Origin: Mycolicibacterium brumae
Lineage (GTDB): Bacteria > Actinomycetota > Actinomycetes > Mycobacteriales > Mycobacteriaceae
Length of the DNA stretch: 64,000 bases
NCBI RefSeq assembly: GCF_025215495.1
Contig: NZ_CP104302.1
Coordinates: 558,001 to 622,000 of the forward strand
Reading direction: 5' to 3'
Below, piece by piece: positions 37,668-46,466 of the stretch. Made by a program: the position numbers and the translations under genes. The notes beneath the pieces were generated by a model. The model saw only the letters and a list, made by a program, of their open reading frames with translations, searched no databases and was not told the DNA's origin. The first letter of the stretch is position 1. The number at the start of each line of letters is the position of its first letter.

Positions 37668-39326
37668 ATGCCGCATATCATCACCCAGTCGTGCTGCAGC
37701 GACGGGTCGTGTGTTTACGCATGCCCGGTGAACTGCATCCACCCCAGCCCGGATGAGCCGGAGTTCGCCAGCGCGGAGATGCTCTACGTCGATCCGGACG
37801 CGTGCGTGGATTGCGGCGCCTGCGTCAGCGCCTGCCCGGTCGGCGCGATCGTGCCGGACAGCAAGCTGGTCCCCGAGCAATTGCCGTTCATTCCGCTGAA
37901 CCGGGCCTACTACCCGGACCGGCACGGGCAGAAGGTCCCCCCGACGTCCAAGCTGGCGCCGGTGCCCCCGGCCCCGGAGATCCAGCGCGGCGGCATGCCG
38001 CTGACGGTGGCGATCGTCGGCTCCGGCCCGGCCGCGATGTACGCCGCCGACGAGCTGCTGACCCAACACGGTGTGCGGGTCAACGTGTTCGAGAAGTTGC
38101 CGACGCCCTACGGGCTGGTGCGCGCCGGCGTCGCCCCGGACCACCCGCACACCAAGAAGGTCACCAAGCTCTTCGACACCATCGCCAACGAGGCGGGTTT
38201 CACGTTCTACCTGAACGTCGAGGTCGGCAAGCACGTGAGCCACGCGGAGCTGCTGCAGCACCACCACGCGGTGCTCTACGCCGTCGGCGCCCCGCACGAC
38301 CGGCGCCTGGACATCGACGGCATGGACAACGTCGGCGTGCACACCGCCACCGAACTGGTGGCCTGGTACAACGGCCACCCGGATTTCGTCGACCTGCCGG
38401 TGGACTTGTCCTGCGAGCGGGTGGTGCTGGTCGGCAACGGCAACGTGGCCATGGACGTGGCGCGGATCCTCACCGCCGACGCCGATGAGCTGGCCCGCAC
38501 CGACATCGCCGACCACGCGCTGGCGGTGCTGCGGGAGTCCAAGGTGCGCGAGGTGATCGTCGCGGCCCGTCGCGGCCCGGCCGACTCGGCGTTCACGCTG
38601 CCGGAGCTCATCGGGCTGACCGCGCACCGCAGCGTCGTGCTCGACGAGTACGCGCAGGGGCTGGTTCGCGAGGACCTGGCCGGCGAGCACGACGAGCTCA
38701 CCCGCAACAAGCTGGACATCCTGGCCACCCTGTCCGACGCCGACGGGGACGAGCGCCGGATCCGGCTGGCCTACCGGCTCACCCCGAAACGCGTGGTGGG
38801 CGACGGCCGCGTGCAGGCCGTCGAATTCGTCCGCACCGGAACCGAGGAGACCCACCGGTTCGAGGCGGGGCTGCTGGCCACCTCGATCGGGTACCACGGC
38901 CGGGCGGTGCCGGACCTGCCGTTCGACGAGAAGGCCGGTGTGGTGCCCAACGACGACGGCCGCGTCACCGACTGTCCCGGGACCTACGTCGCGGGCTGGA
39001 TCAAACGCGGCCCGACGGGGTTCATCGGGACCAACAAGAGCTGCGCGCAGCACACCGTGCACCAGCTGGTCGAGGACTTCAACAGCGGGGCGCTGGCCGA
39101 CCCGGCGCACCGCCACCGGAGCGAGTTGCAGCGCCTGGCGCGCGAGCGTCAGCCGCAGCTGGTGGACCTGGCCGGTTGGCACGCCATCGACGCCGCGGAG
39201 ATCGCGCGGGGCGCCGGGGTGCGGCCGCGAGACAAGTTCACCCGCATCGCCCCGATGCTGGCGGTGGCCGCCACCGCGCCACGGCCGACCTGGCGCGACC
39301 GCCTGCGCGAGGCCATCACCGTCTGA
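37668..39326 (+). CDS. fprB: Ferredoxin/ferredoxin-NADP reductase fusion FprB
   Basis: A 552-residue flavoprotein. The N-terminal ~85 residues are a bacterial 7Fe-type ferredoxin: SCCSDGSCVYACPVNCIHP and CVDCGACVSACPVGAIVPD. From about residue 108 comes an adrenodoxin-reductase-like domain with FAD-binding VAIVGSGPAAMYAADEL, EKLPTPYGLVRAGVAPDHP, NADPH-binding VVLVGNGNVAMDVARIL and a C-terminal GWIKRGPTGFIGTNK. It moves electrons between NADPH and iron-sulfur proteins. It probably feeds the diiron oxygenase encoded directly upstream. Its stop codon is the first of a 56-bp tandem repeat. Confidence 0.96.
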   Translation: MPHIITQSCCSDGSCVYACPVNCIHPSPDEPEFASAEMLYVDPDACVDCGACVSACPVGAIVPDSKLVPEQLPFIPLNRAYYPDRHGQKVPPTSKLAPVPPAPEIQRGGMPLTVAIVGSGPAAMYAADELLTQHGVRVNVFEKLPTPYGLVRAGVAPDHPHTKKVTKLFDTIANEAGFTFYLNVEVGKHVSHAELLQHHHAVLYAVGAPHDRRLDIDGMDNVGVHTATELVAWYNGHPDFVDLPVDLSCERVVLVGNGNVAMDVARILTADADELARTDIADHALAVLRESKVREVIVAARRGPADSAFTLPELIGLTAHRSVVLDEYAQGLVREDLAGEHDELTRNKLDILATLSDADGDERRIRLAYRLTPKRVVGDGRVQAVEFVRTGTEETHRFEAGLLATSIGYHGRAVPDLPFDEKAGVVPNDDGRVTDCPGTYVAGWIKRGPTGFIGTNKSCAQHTVHQLVEDFNSGALADPAHRHRSELQRLARERQPQLVDLAGWHAIDAAEIARGAGVRPRDKFTRIAPMLAVAATAPRPTWRDRLREAITV

Positions 39327-39452
39327 GTCGAGCGGCCGAGGAACGAGGCTGCGAAGAGCTCAGACGTATCAGCGCCGTCTGAGTCGAGCGGCCGAGGAAC
39401 GAGGCTGCGAAGAGCTCAGACGTATCAGCGCCGTCTGAGTCGAGCGGCCCGG
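39321..39452. repeat. 56-bp perfect tandem repeat spanning the fprB stop
   Basis: Two identical 56-base units (39321-39376, 39377-39432) plus a 20-base partial third. Each starts GTCTGA, the last two codons of fprB, and contains CGAGGAACGAGGCTGCGAAG and GAGCTCAGAC. GTCTGAG and CTCAGAC pair as a 7-bp stem, so each unit is stop codon plus hairpin. Confidence 0.92.
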
Positions 39453-39467
39453 CGTAGCCTGCACGTC

Positions 39468-40121
39468 ATGGATGACGCGGGCCTGTCCGGGATGCGGGTG
39501 GAGTACGGGTCGGCGGAGCGTGACGCGAGCGCCGACCTCGATGTCGACGCCCTCGCCGACGGCTGGGTGGCGCTGCTGCTCCGCTGGATCGCCGACGCCG
39601 CTGCGGCCGGCTCCACCGAGCCCAACGCGATGGTGCTGGCCACCGTCGACGACGGCCGTCCGGTGACCCGGTCGGTGCTGTGCAAGAGCGTCGACGCCGC
39701 CGGGGTGACCTTCTACACCAACTACGACTCCGACAAGGGCCGCCAGCTCGCCGAGGTCCCGTACGCCTCGGCGACGTTCCCCTGGTACCGGCTGAGCCGT
39801 CAGGCGCACGTGCGCGGCGCGGTGCACAAGGTCAGCCGCGAGGACACCGAGGCCTATTGGGCCGCCCGGCCCCGCGGCGCGCAGCTGGGCGCGTGGGCGT
39901 CGCAGCAGTCCCGGCCCATCGCGTCCCGCGAGGAGCTGCTGGCCCGCGTCGTCGAGGTCGAGGCCCGTTTCGCCGACCAGGAGCCCATCCCCGCGCCGCC
40001 GCACTGGGGCGGCTACCGGATCGTCCCCGAGGTCGTCGAATTCTGGCAGGGCCGCCGTGACCGGGTGCACAACCGGATCCGGGCGCACGCCGACGGGCGG
40101 GTCGAGCGCCTGCAGCCGTGA
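39468..40121 (+). CDS. pdxH: Pyridoxamine 5'-phosphate oxidase PdxH
   Basis: A 217-residue FMN enzyme of true PdxH length. [66 protein letters not shown] is the FMN/PLP-binding core. [29 protein letters not shown] and the C-terminal [27 protein letters not shown] (Arg/His contacts to PLP) are diagnostic. It oxidises PNP/PMP to PLP, the final step of vitamin B6 synthesis and salvage. It precedes a TetR gene and citrate synthase on the same strand. The position differs from M. tuberculosis, where pdxH (Rv2607) is elsewhere. Confidence 0.94.
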   Translation: MDDAGLSGMRVEYGSAERDASADLDVDALADGWVALLLRWIADAAAAGSTEPNAMVLATVDDGRPVTRSVLCKSVDAAGVTFYTNYDSDKGRQLAEVPYASATFPWYRLSRQAHVRGAVHKVSREDTEAYWAARPRGAQLGAWASQQSRPIASREELLARVVEVEARFADQEPIPAPPHWGGYRIVPEVVEFWQGRRDRVHNRIRAHADGRVERLQP

Positions 40122-40145
40122 GGCCCGCCGGATAGCATCGCCGAT

Positions 40146-40829
40146 GTGTCCCAGCACAGCGACGGCCCGGGCCGTATCCCGAAGTCCGCGCGCACCCGGG
40201 CGCGGCTGGTGGACGCCGCCGTCGGGCTCTGCTTGAGCCGGGGATACGAATACACCACCGTCGAGCGGATCAGCGCCGCGACCGGAGTGTCCCCGCGCAC
40301 CTTCGCGCGACACTTCAGCAGCAAGGACGAGGTGCTGCTGACGTTGGTGGACGGCCTGGCCGACGCGGTGTCGGCGGAGCTGATGAAGATGGACGCGGGT
40401 GTCCCGGCGCTGCAGGCGCTGTGCGACGCGCACGCCGCGGTGTTCCGGCGGATCCGGTCCGGCGGCGTTCCCGATGTGACCGTGGACAACATGGTGATTA
40501 CCATGGTGGTGCTGAACTCCGCGCCGGAGCTGCGGGTGCCGGCCGCGATGCGATGCGCCGGGATGAGCGAGGCGATCACCGCGCGCAGCGGCTCCGGTCC
40601 GGGGGAGCGGGAGCACGAACTGATCACAGCTGTCTTCACGGCGATCTCGGCCTCGGTGTGCGGCGACCTGGACGCCGATTTCAACCCGGCGCTGATGACG
40701 CCGGAGCTGGTCGCGGACCGCTACGAAGACGCTTTTCGGCAGTTCGCCGAGCTGGTGGACGGGCTCACGACGGAACCGGGTTTGCCGGATTCTGACCCCC
40801 CGCAGGCGCGAGCGTGGGTTACCGACTAA
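40146..40829 (+). CDS. TetR-family transcriptional regulator
   Basis: A 227-residue protein starting at GTG. The N-terminal DNA-binding domain is textbook Tet[59 protein letters not shown] (helix-turn-helix around residues 39-58). The rest is the ligand/dimerisation domain, with a Cys-containing [14 protein letters not shown] segment. It lies 24 bases after pdxH and 47 bases before citrate synthase on the same strand, so it may be in one operon with them. No obvious operator is seen next to its start; the target genes are unknown. Confidence 0.88.
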   Translation: MSQHSDGPGRIPKSARTRARLVDAAVGLCLSRGYEYTTVERISAATGVSPRTFARHFSSKDEVLLTLVDGLADAVSAELMKMDAGVPALQALCDAHAAVFRRIRSGGVPDVTVDNMVITMVVLNSAPELRVPAAMRCAGMSEAITARSGSGPGEREHELITAVFTAISASVCGDLDADFNPALMTPELVADRYEDAFRQFAELVDGLTTEPGLPDSDPPQARAWVTD

Positions 40830-40876
40830 CTTCTATTACGCAGCGTGGTGCTGCCGGAAGCGCAGAAGGAGTTCTT

Positions 40877-42172
40877 GTGGCCGACGACTCGATGGACACC
40901 GCTACTCTCCAGTACCCAGGCGGGGAGCTGGACCTGCAGATCGTCCACGCGACCGAGGGCTCCGACGGTATCGCGCTGGGGCCGCTGCTGGCCAAGACCG
41001 GCTACACCACCTTCGACAGCGGGTTCGTCAACACCGCGTCGACCAAGAGCGCCATCACCTACATCGACGGTGACGCCGGCATCCTGCGCTACCGCGGCTA
41101 CCCGATCGAGCAGCTGGCCCAGAAGTCGACCTTCATCGAGGTCAGCTACCTGCTCATCTACGGGGAACTGCCCACCGCTGAGCAGCTCGCCGACTTCACC
41201 GGCAAGATCCAGCGGCACACCCTGATCGACGAGGGCCTCAAGCGCTTCTACGACGGCTTCCCGCGCAACGCGCACCCCATGCCGGTGCTGTCCAGCGCCG
41301 TCAACGCGCTGTCGGCCTACTACCAGGACTCGCTGGACCCGATGGACATCGAGCAGGTGGAGCTGTCCACCATCCGACTGCTGGCCAAGATGCCGACCAT
41401 CGCCGCTTACGCTTACAAGAAGTCCGAGGGGCAGCCGTTCCTGTACCCGGACAATTCGTTGACGCTGGTGGAGAACTTCCTGCGGATGACGTTCGGTTTC
41501 CCGGCCGAGCCCTATGTGGTGGACCCGGAGATCGTCCAGGCCCTCGACATGCTGCTGATCCTGCACGCCGACCATGAGCAGAACTGTTCGACGTCGACGG
41601 TGCGGCTGGTCGGCTCGTCGCAGGCCAACCTGTTCACTTCGATCTCCGGCGGCATCAACGCGCTGTGGGGCCCCCTGCACGGCGGCGCCAACCAGGCCGT
41701 GCTGGAGATGCTGGAGCGCATCCGTCGCGACGGCGGCAACGTTGAGGAGTTCGTCCGCAAGGTCAAGAACCGCGAGGACGGCGTCAAGCTGATGGGCTTC
41801 GGCCACCGCGTGTACAAGAACTACGATCCGCGGGCCAAGATCGTCAAGCAGCAGGCCGACAAGCTGCTGGCCAAGCTCGGCGGCGACGACGAGCTGCTGG
41901 ACATCGCGAAGGCGCTGGAAGAGATCGCGCTGACCGACGACTTCTTCATCGAGCGCAAGCTCTACCCGAACGTCGATTACTACACCGGCGTCATCTACCG
42001 GGCGATGGGCTTCCCGACCCGGATGTTCACCGTGCTGTTCGCGCTCGGCCGGCTGCCCGGCTGGATCGCGCACTGGCGGGAGATGAACGGCGAGACCACC
42101 AAGATCGGCCGCCCGCGCCAGATCTACACCGGGTACACCGAGCGCGACTACGTCGCGCTGCCCAAGCGCTGA
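40877..42172 (+). CDS. gltA: Citrate synthase GltA2
   Basis: A 431-residue type II citrate synthase. It has [32 protein letters not shown] at the N-terminus, the catalytic histidines in [15 protein letters not shown]/[11 protein letters not shown] and [15 protein letters not shown], and [17 protein letters not shown] with the CoA/citrate-binding Arg. It catalyses acetyl-CoA plus oxaloacetate to citrate, entering the TCA cycle. Start GTG 40877 is preceded by AGAAGGAG, a good ribosome-binding site; the frame is open upstream in the TetR tail. Corresponds to Rv0896. Confidence 0.96.
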   Translation: MADDSMDTATLQYPGGELDLQIVHATEGSDGIALGPLLAKTGYTTFDSGFVNTASTKSAITYIDGDAGILRYRGYPIEQLAQKSTFIEVSYLLIYGELPTAEQLADFTGKIQRHTLIDEGLKRFYDGFPRNAHPMPVLSSAVNALSAYYQDSLDPMDIEQVELSTIRLLAKMPTIAAYAYKKSEGQPFLYPDNSLTLVENFLRMTFGFPAEPYVVDPEIVQALDMLLILHADHEQNCSTSTVRLVGSSQANLFTSISGGINALWGPLHGGANQAVLEMLERIRRDGGNVEEFVRKVKNREDGVKLMGFGHRVYKNYDPRAKIVKQQADKLLAKLGGDDELLDIAKALEEIALTDDFFIERKLYPNVDYYTGVIYRAMGFPTRMFTVLFALGRLPGWIAHWREMNGETTKIGRPRQIYTGYTERDYVALPKR

Positions 42173-42243
42173 CGGGCGACGATCAAGCGGCGAGGCACGA
42201 GCCGCGATGAGGAGCCCGTCCATCGGGGCTGACCGAACTCAGC

Positions 42244-42278
42244 CGAGCGCTCGCGCCGCCGCGCGACACGAGCGCTCG
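42244..42278. terminator. Paired CGAGCGCTCG palindromes between convergent genes
   Basis: CGAGCGCTCG occurs at 42244-42253 and 42269-42278. The two self-complementary copies can also pair with each other around a 15-base GC-rich loop. It lies in the 116-base gap between gltA and the convergent oxidoreductase, the right place for a shared terminator. The GAGCG core recalls the longer arrays in other convergent gaps. Confidence 0.5.
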
Positions 42279-42288
42279 ATCAGGCGCG

Positions 42289-43884
42289 TCAGTCCTGCAG
42301 TTCTTCCAGGGTGGCCATCGCGGCGTTGTGGCCGCCGAGGCCCGACACCGCGCCACCGCGGCGCGACCCCGACCCACACAGCAGGATGTTCGGGTGCGCG
42401 GTCGCCACGCCCCAGCGCTGCGCCGGAGTCTCCAACACCTCGTCGTCCTCGACGAACGGCCAGCCCAGCGCGCCGTGGAAGATATTGCCCGAGGTCATCC
42501 GCAATGCGTCGTCCAGATCGGCGGTGGTCTTCGCCTCGACGCACGGGTTGCCGTCGCCGTCGGTGTAGAGCACATCCTCGATCGGCTCGGCCAGCACCGA
42601 GTTCAGCGACGCCAGCACCGAGGCCTTCAGCTCCTCACGCACCGCGTCGGGATCGCGGCCCTCCAGCAGCGAGTGCGGGGCGTGCAGCCCGAACACTGTC
42701 AGTGTCTGCGCGCCGGAGGCCTGCAGTTCCGGGCCCAGGATGCTCGGGTCGGTCAGCGAATGGCAGTAGATCTCGCACGGCAGCGGGTTGGGGATCACCC
42801 CGGCTGCGGCGCGCCCGTGCGCGGTGGTCAGCTGGGTCAGCGTCTCATTGATGTGGAACGTCCCGCCGAACGCCTGCTCGGGGGCGACCGACTCATCGCG
42901 CAGCTTGGGCAGCCGCCGCAGCATCAGGTTCACCTTCACCTGGGCCCCGCCGGTGGTGTCCGGGACCGGTTCGCCGAGCAGCCGGGCCAACTCGGCCGGC
43001 GAGCATCCGGCCAGGATCTTCTTGCCGCGGACCTGATGCTCGGCGCCGTCGTGCAGGTAGCGCACCGAGCCGTCGGGATCGATGGACAGCACTTCGGCCT
43101 CGGTGACCAGTTCCGCGCCGAGGCGCTGCGCCGCGGCGGCCAGCGCGCCGGTCACCGCGCCCATGCCGCCGACGGGCACATCCCAGTCGCCGGTGCCGCC
43201 GCCGATCAGGTGGTACAGGAAGCAGATGTTCTGGGCCAGGCTCGGATCGAAGACGTCGGCGAAGGTGCCGATCAGCGCGTCGGTGGCCAGCACGCCGCGG
43301 ACCAGGTCATTGCGGACCGCGGCGTTGATGGCCGACCCGATGGGCGCCTCGGTGAGTTGCGTCCACGCCGTCTCGGCGTCCGGGCGGTCGTCGGCGCTCA
43401 GTTGGTCGAGCACCAACTCGCGCATCTGCGACCGGGTCCGCAGCGGTTCCAGCAGCGTCGGCCAAAGGCCGCGGGCCACCAGGTTGATCCGCCGATTGAA
43501 CTCGTGGAACCCGGCCTCGTCCTCGGCCGCGCCGATCTCGTCGAAGGTGGACCGCGGCCCGATCAGCAGTCCGGTCGCGCCGCCGTCGGATGGGTTCGGG
43601 GTGTACGACGACCACTCCCGCCGGGCCAGCTCGACCGGCGCGCCCAGATCCTCGCTGATCTGCGGCGGCAGCAAGCTCACCAGATACGAGTAGCGCGACA
43701 GCCGGGCGTCGACGCCGGGGAACGCCTGCGCGGACACCGCGGCCCCACCGAGATAATCCAGTCGCTCCAGCAGTCGAACCGTCAGTCCGGCACGGGCCAG
43801 ATAGCCCGCGGCCACCAGCGCATTGTGGCCGCCTCCGACCACGACGACATCGACGTTCTCTTCCTGGGACTTAGCGTGCGCCAT
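42289..43884 (-). CDS. Phytoene-desaturase-like FAD oxidoreductase (Rv0897c-like)
   Basis: A 531-residue flavoprotein. The FAD dinucleotide fold is at the N-terminus (VDVVVVGGGHNALVAAGYLARAGLTVRLLERLDYLGGAA), with DVPVGGMGAVTGALAAAAQRLGAEL in the middle, and the C-terminal FAD motif NILLCGSGSRRGGAVSGLGGHNAA. This is the carotenoid/retinol desaturase-like family (CrtI/PYROXD2-like). The substrate is unknown; no carotenoid genes are adjacent. ATG 43884 is preferred to the GTG two codons upstream. Divergent from the FKBP gene with 30 bases between starts, and convergent with gltA, as around Rv0896-Rv0897c. Confidence 0.88.
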   Translation of the reverse strand: MAHAKSQEENVDVVVVGGGHNALVAAGYLARAGLTVRLLERLDYLGGAAVSAQAFPGVDARLSRYSYLVSLLPPQISEDLGAPVELARREWSSYTPNPSDGGATGLLIGPRSTFDEIGAAEDEAGFHEFNRRINLVARGLWPTLLEPLRTRSQMRELVLDQLSADDRPDAETAWTQLTEAPIGSAINAAVRNDLVRGVLATDALIGTFADVFDPSLAQNICFLYHLIGGGTGDWDVPVGGMGAVTGALAAAAQRLGAELVTEAEVLSIDPDGSVRYLHDGAEHQVRGKKILAGCSPAELARLLGEPVPDTTGGAQVKVNLMLRRLPKLRDESVAPEQAFGGTFHINETLTQLTTAHGRAAAGVIPNPLPCEIYCHSLTDPSILGPELQASGAQTLTVFGLHAPHSLLEGRDPDAVREELKASVLASLNSVLAEPIEDVLYTDGDGNPCVEAKTTADLDDALRMTSGNIFHGALGWPFVEDDEVLETPAQRWGVATAHPNILLCGSGSRRGGAVSGLGGHNAAMATLEELQD

Positions 43885-43914
43885 GGTCACTAGCTAACGG
43901 TAATGTCATCGGCT

Positions 43915-44277
43915 ATGGCGACGAAACCCGAGATCGAATTTCCCGACGGCCCGGCCCCGACCGAACTGGTCATCGAAGACATCGTGGTCGGCGATGGGCC
44001 CGAGGCGGTTCCCGGCGGCCAGGTCGAGGTGCACTACGTCGGCGTCGAGTACGACACCGGCGAGGAGTTCGACAGCTCCTGGAATCGCGGCGAGTCGATC
44101 GAGTTCCCGCTGCGCGGCCTGATCCAGGGCTGGCAGGACGGCATCCCCGGCATGCGCGTCGGCGGCCGCCGCAAGCTGACCATCCCGCCGGCGCAGGCCT
44201 ACGGCCCGGCCGGCGCGGGGCACCGGCTGTCGGGCAAGACGCTGATCTTCGTGATCGACCTGCTCGGCGTCCGCTAG
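43915..44277 (+). CDS. FKBP-type peptidyl-prolyl cis-trans isomerase
   Basis: A 120-residue single-domain FKBP. VEVHYVGVEYDTGEEFDSSWNRGESIEFPLRGLIQGWQDGIPGMRVGGRRKLTIPPAQAYG contains the hydrophobic ligand pocket residues (D in FDSSW, the VI-equivalent LI and W of GLIQGW) and LIFVIDLLGV as the last strand. It catalyses proline isomerisation in protein folding. It has no signal peptide, so it is cytoplasmic. ATG 43915 is used; an ATG four codons earlier is possible. It lies just ahead of arfA but 70 bases apart. Confidence 0.92.
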   Translation: MATKPEIEFPDGPAPTELVIEDIVVGDGPEAVPGGQVEVHYVGVEYDTGEEFDSSWNRGESIEFPLRGLIQGWQDGIPGMRVGGRRKLTIPPAQAYGPAGAGHRLSGKTLIFVIDLLGVR

Positions 44278-44347
44278 ACCGCTGAGCAGTTTTTCTCGCC
44301 GCTGATGGGCAGCGGCCGCTAGAGGAGTCAACAGGGGGAGGGGCCGC

Positions 44348-45352
44348 ATGACGGACTCACGCACGGCGTTCTACCGCCGCACACCGGGCGTCGCCTGGCT
44401 GATCGGCGCGGCGGCTGTCCCGCTGTTGATCGCCGGGATCGGCATGAGCGCGCCGTCCGGGTGGGGTTCGCACACCGGCACGACGGTTGCCGAGTCATCG
44501 GTGGGCGAAGAGATCCCCGCCGAGGGCTACGCGCCGACGACCCTGATCTGGGATCACGGCAAGTTCACCGCCGTCGGCGTGGTCACCACCGAGGCGGCCA
44601 AGGACGCCGCGACCAGTCAGCTCCGGGCGGTGGCCGGGCCCGACGCCACCATCAACATCGGTGTCGACCCGGCCACCACTGCCGCGGTGACACCGCCGGA
44701 TCTATCCGGCGCCGCGCCCGTGTTCGAGGCCGCCAAGAACTTGTCGTACCTCGGGGTTCGGATCGATGGATCCAGTGTGCTGCTGGTAGGTGACGCCACG
44801 AGTTCGTCCGACGTGGACGCCGTGGCCGACGCCGTCGAAGAGACCTGGCCGGGCCTGCACGTCATCAACAGGATCGAGATCGGCGAACCGCCGAGCAGCG
44901 GCGCCCCGGCGACCACCCCGGCGCAGCCGGCTCCGGAAACTTCGGCGTCGGAGACCGCGGCCGCACCGGCGCCCGACGCGCCGGACTGCCAGGACCTGCC
45001 CACGGATGTCTCGACCCTGATCGGCAAACCGATCACGTTCGACACCGGGGGAGTGACGCTCACATCGGAGTCCGAGCAGACCGTCACGGCGATCGCCGGC
45101 AAGGTGGCGTCCTGCCCGGGAGCGAAGGTGACGATCATCGGCCACACCGATGACACCGGCGACGACAGCGTCAACAACCCGCTGAGTGTGCAGCGCGCCG
45201 ACGCGGTCGGCCGGTTGCTGGTCGCCAACGGCGTTCCGTTCGAATCGATCTCGACCGGTGGCGTCGGCGCCGCCCAGCCGATCGCGGCCAACGACACCGA
45301 GGACGGGCGGGCCCTGAATCGCCGCGTGGACGTCACGGTCAGCGCCAGCTAA
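44348..45352 (+). CDS. arfA: Outer-membrane-type protein ArfA (OmpATb)
   Basis: A 334-residue protein: one N-terminal membrane helix (VAWLIGAAAVPLLIAGIGM), then BON-type repeats (TLIWDHGKFTAVGVVTTEAAKDAATSQLRAV and IDGSSVLLVGDATSSSDVDAVADAVEETWPGLHVIN), a Pro/Ala/Thr linker and a C-terminal OmpA peptidoglycan-binding domain (VTIIGHTDDTGDDSVNNPLSVQRADAVGRLLVANGV). In M. tuberculosis OmpATb (Rv0899) supports growth at acid pH, and the arfABC operon is linked to ammonia release. It is followed 13 bases later by arfB. Confidence 0.94.
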   Translation: MTDSRTAFYRRTPGVAWLIGAAAVPLLIAGIGMSAPSGWGSHTGTTVAESSVGEEIPAEGYAPTTLIWDHGKFTAVGVVTTEAAKDAATSQLRAVAGPDATINIGVDPATTAAVTPPDLSGAAPVFEAAKNLSYLGVRIDGSSVLLVGDATSSSDVDAVADAVEETWPGLHVINRIEIGEPPSSGAPATTPAQPAPETSASETAAAPAPDAPDCQDLPTDVSTLIGKPITFDTGGVTLTSESEQTVTAIAGKVASCPGAKVTIIGHTDDTGDDSVNNPLSVQRADAVGRLLVANGVPFESISTGGVGAAQPIAANDTEDGRALNRRVDVTVSAS

Positions 45353-45365
45353 GGAGATTTCTGCA

Positions 45366-45512
45366 ATGGACTTCATCATTCCCTGGCTGTGGTACCTGGC
45401 CGCGTTCCTGATCGGCTCCGGCGTCGCCTGGGCGATACTCACGGTCACCATCAAGGAGACCAATGCCCAGCAGGCCGAGGCGGCCCTGGCGACGAAGGCG
45501 GAGGCACGCTGA
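45366..45512 (+). CDS. arfB: ArfB, small membrane protein
   Basis: A 48-residue protein: MDFIIPWLWYLAAFLIGSGVAWAILTVTIK is a single membrane helix with a short Ala/Glu/Lys-rich tail ending KAEAR. It matches the N-terminal pattern of M. tuberculosis ArfB (Rv0900), MDF-I-W--YL-AFL-GS-VAW. AAGGAG lies 7 bases before the ATG. It sits between arfA and arfC, and its TGA overlaps the arfC ATG (TGATG). It is required with ArfA and ArfC for rapid ammonia secretion in M. tuberculosis; its molecular role is unknown. Confidence 0.88.
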   Translation: MDFIIPWLWYLAAFLIGSGVAWAILTVTIKETNAQQAEAALATKAEAR

Positions 45513-46441
45513 TGGCCGACGTCAACTGGTATCTGATGTTGTTGGCGTTCCTGCTCGGCGCGCTGATCACGGTCGCCGCGATGCTGCGCCAGGTGCATGT
45601 CCGCGCGGGTGTGCCGGTGACCGCCGAGGACACCACCGAGGTGCTGGCCGTCGCCGCCACCGAGCAGGTCGACGATCACGCGGCGAAGACCACCGAAAAG
45701 ATCGAGGTGCTCAAAGTCCCCGCGGCGACGGCGAGCGTGCCGGAAGCCTCGGTGGTGCGGCCGAAGGTCTGGATCGTCGGCGCGGCGGTTGGCGCGCTGC
45801 TGGCGGCCTGGGTGGGCTCGGCCGCGCTGCGGGCCGGCGATGTCAGCGCAGCGGAAGCCACGGAGACTCAGCCGGCCCCACCCATCCTCGCCTCGATGGC
45901 GATGCTGCCCGGCGAGACCGCGGTCTCGGACCTGGTCGGTTCATCCAGCAAGCTCGAAGGGCCCACCGTGGCCGGACTGCCACCGGGCGGCGCCTCCACC
46001 GCCATCGACGACCCGGAGTGCAATCCGGTGTGGGTGCCGTCGCTGCAGGCCAGCTACCGCGACAGCGGGTACATCCGCGCGGTCTCCCGGATCCTGCAGA
46101 ACAAGGAGACGCCGGCCCCGACTGTGGTTTACGACGGGCTGATCTCGTTCCCGGATCGCGCGGCGGCCGAGCAGGTGTACCAGCGGCAGCTCGGATTGTG
46201 GCAGACCTGCGCCGGGCGGACCGTGGCAACTGGTCCGGTTCAATTCAGCTTCGGCGAGGTGACCGACGTCGACGGAGTCGCGTCCATGCGCCAGCAGGCC
46301 GTCGGGAATCCGCGCTACGGGTGCGACCGGGCCATGAAGGTGCAGAACAACATCATCATCGATGTGAAGGTTTGCCGCACCGACGTGAGCGGCCAGGGTG
46401 TGGATCTGGCCAATGCCGACGCCGCTGATATTCCGAACTAG
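45512..46441 (+). CDS. arfC: ArfC-like membrane protein carrying a PknH-type sensor domain
   Basis: A 309-residue protein. The N-terminus MADVNWYLMLLAFLLGALITVAAMLRQV is the ArfC anchor. A charged ~55-residue segment is followed by a second membrane helix (IVGAAVGALLAAWVGSAAL, about 90-108), and from about residue 170 an extracytoplasmic PknH-C-type domain. The last has four cysteines (DPECNP, WQTCAG, YGCDRAM, VKVCRTD) in the same order as the PknH sensor and the kinase encoded next. The M. tuberculosis ArfC is much shorter (about 170 residues, from memory) and ends differently. So the anchor appears joined to a sensor domain normally found on a Ser/Thr kinase. The arfB stop overlaps its ATG. 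Confidence 0.83.
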   Translation: MADVNWYLMLLAFLLGALITVAAMLRQVHVRAGVPVTAEDTTEVLAVAATEQVDDHAAKTTEKIEVLKVPAATASVPEASVVRPKVWIVGAAVGALLAAWVGSAALRAGDVSAAEATETQPAPPILASMAMLPGETAVSDLVGSSSKLEGPTVAGLPPGGASTAIDDPECNPVWVPSLQASYRDSGYIRAVSRILQNKETPAPTVVYDGLISFPDRAAAEQVYQRQLGLWQTCAGRTVATGPVQFSFGEVTDVDGVASMRQQAVGNPRYGCDRAMKVQNNIIIDVKVCRTDVSGQGVDLANADAADIPN

Positions 46442-46466
46442 TTGGCGTCCTTGAGGATTCACTGAC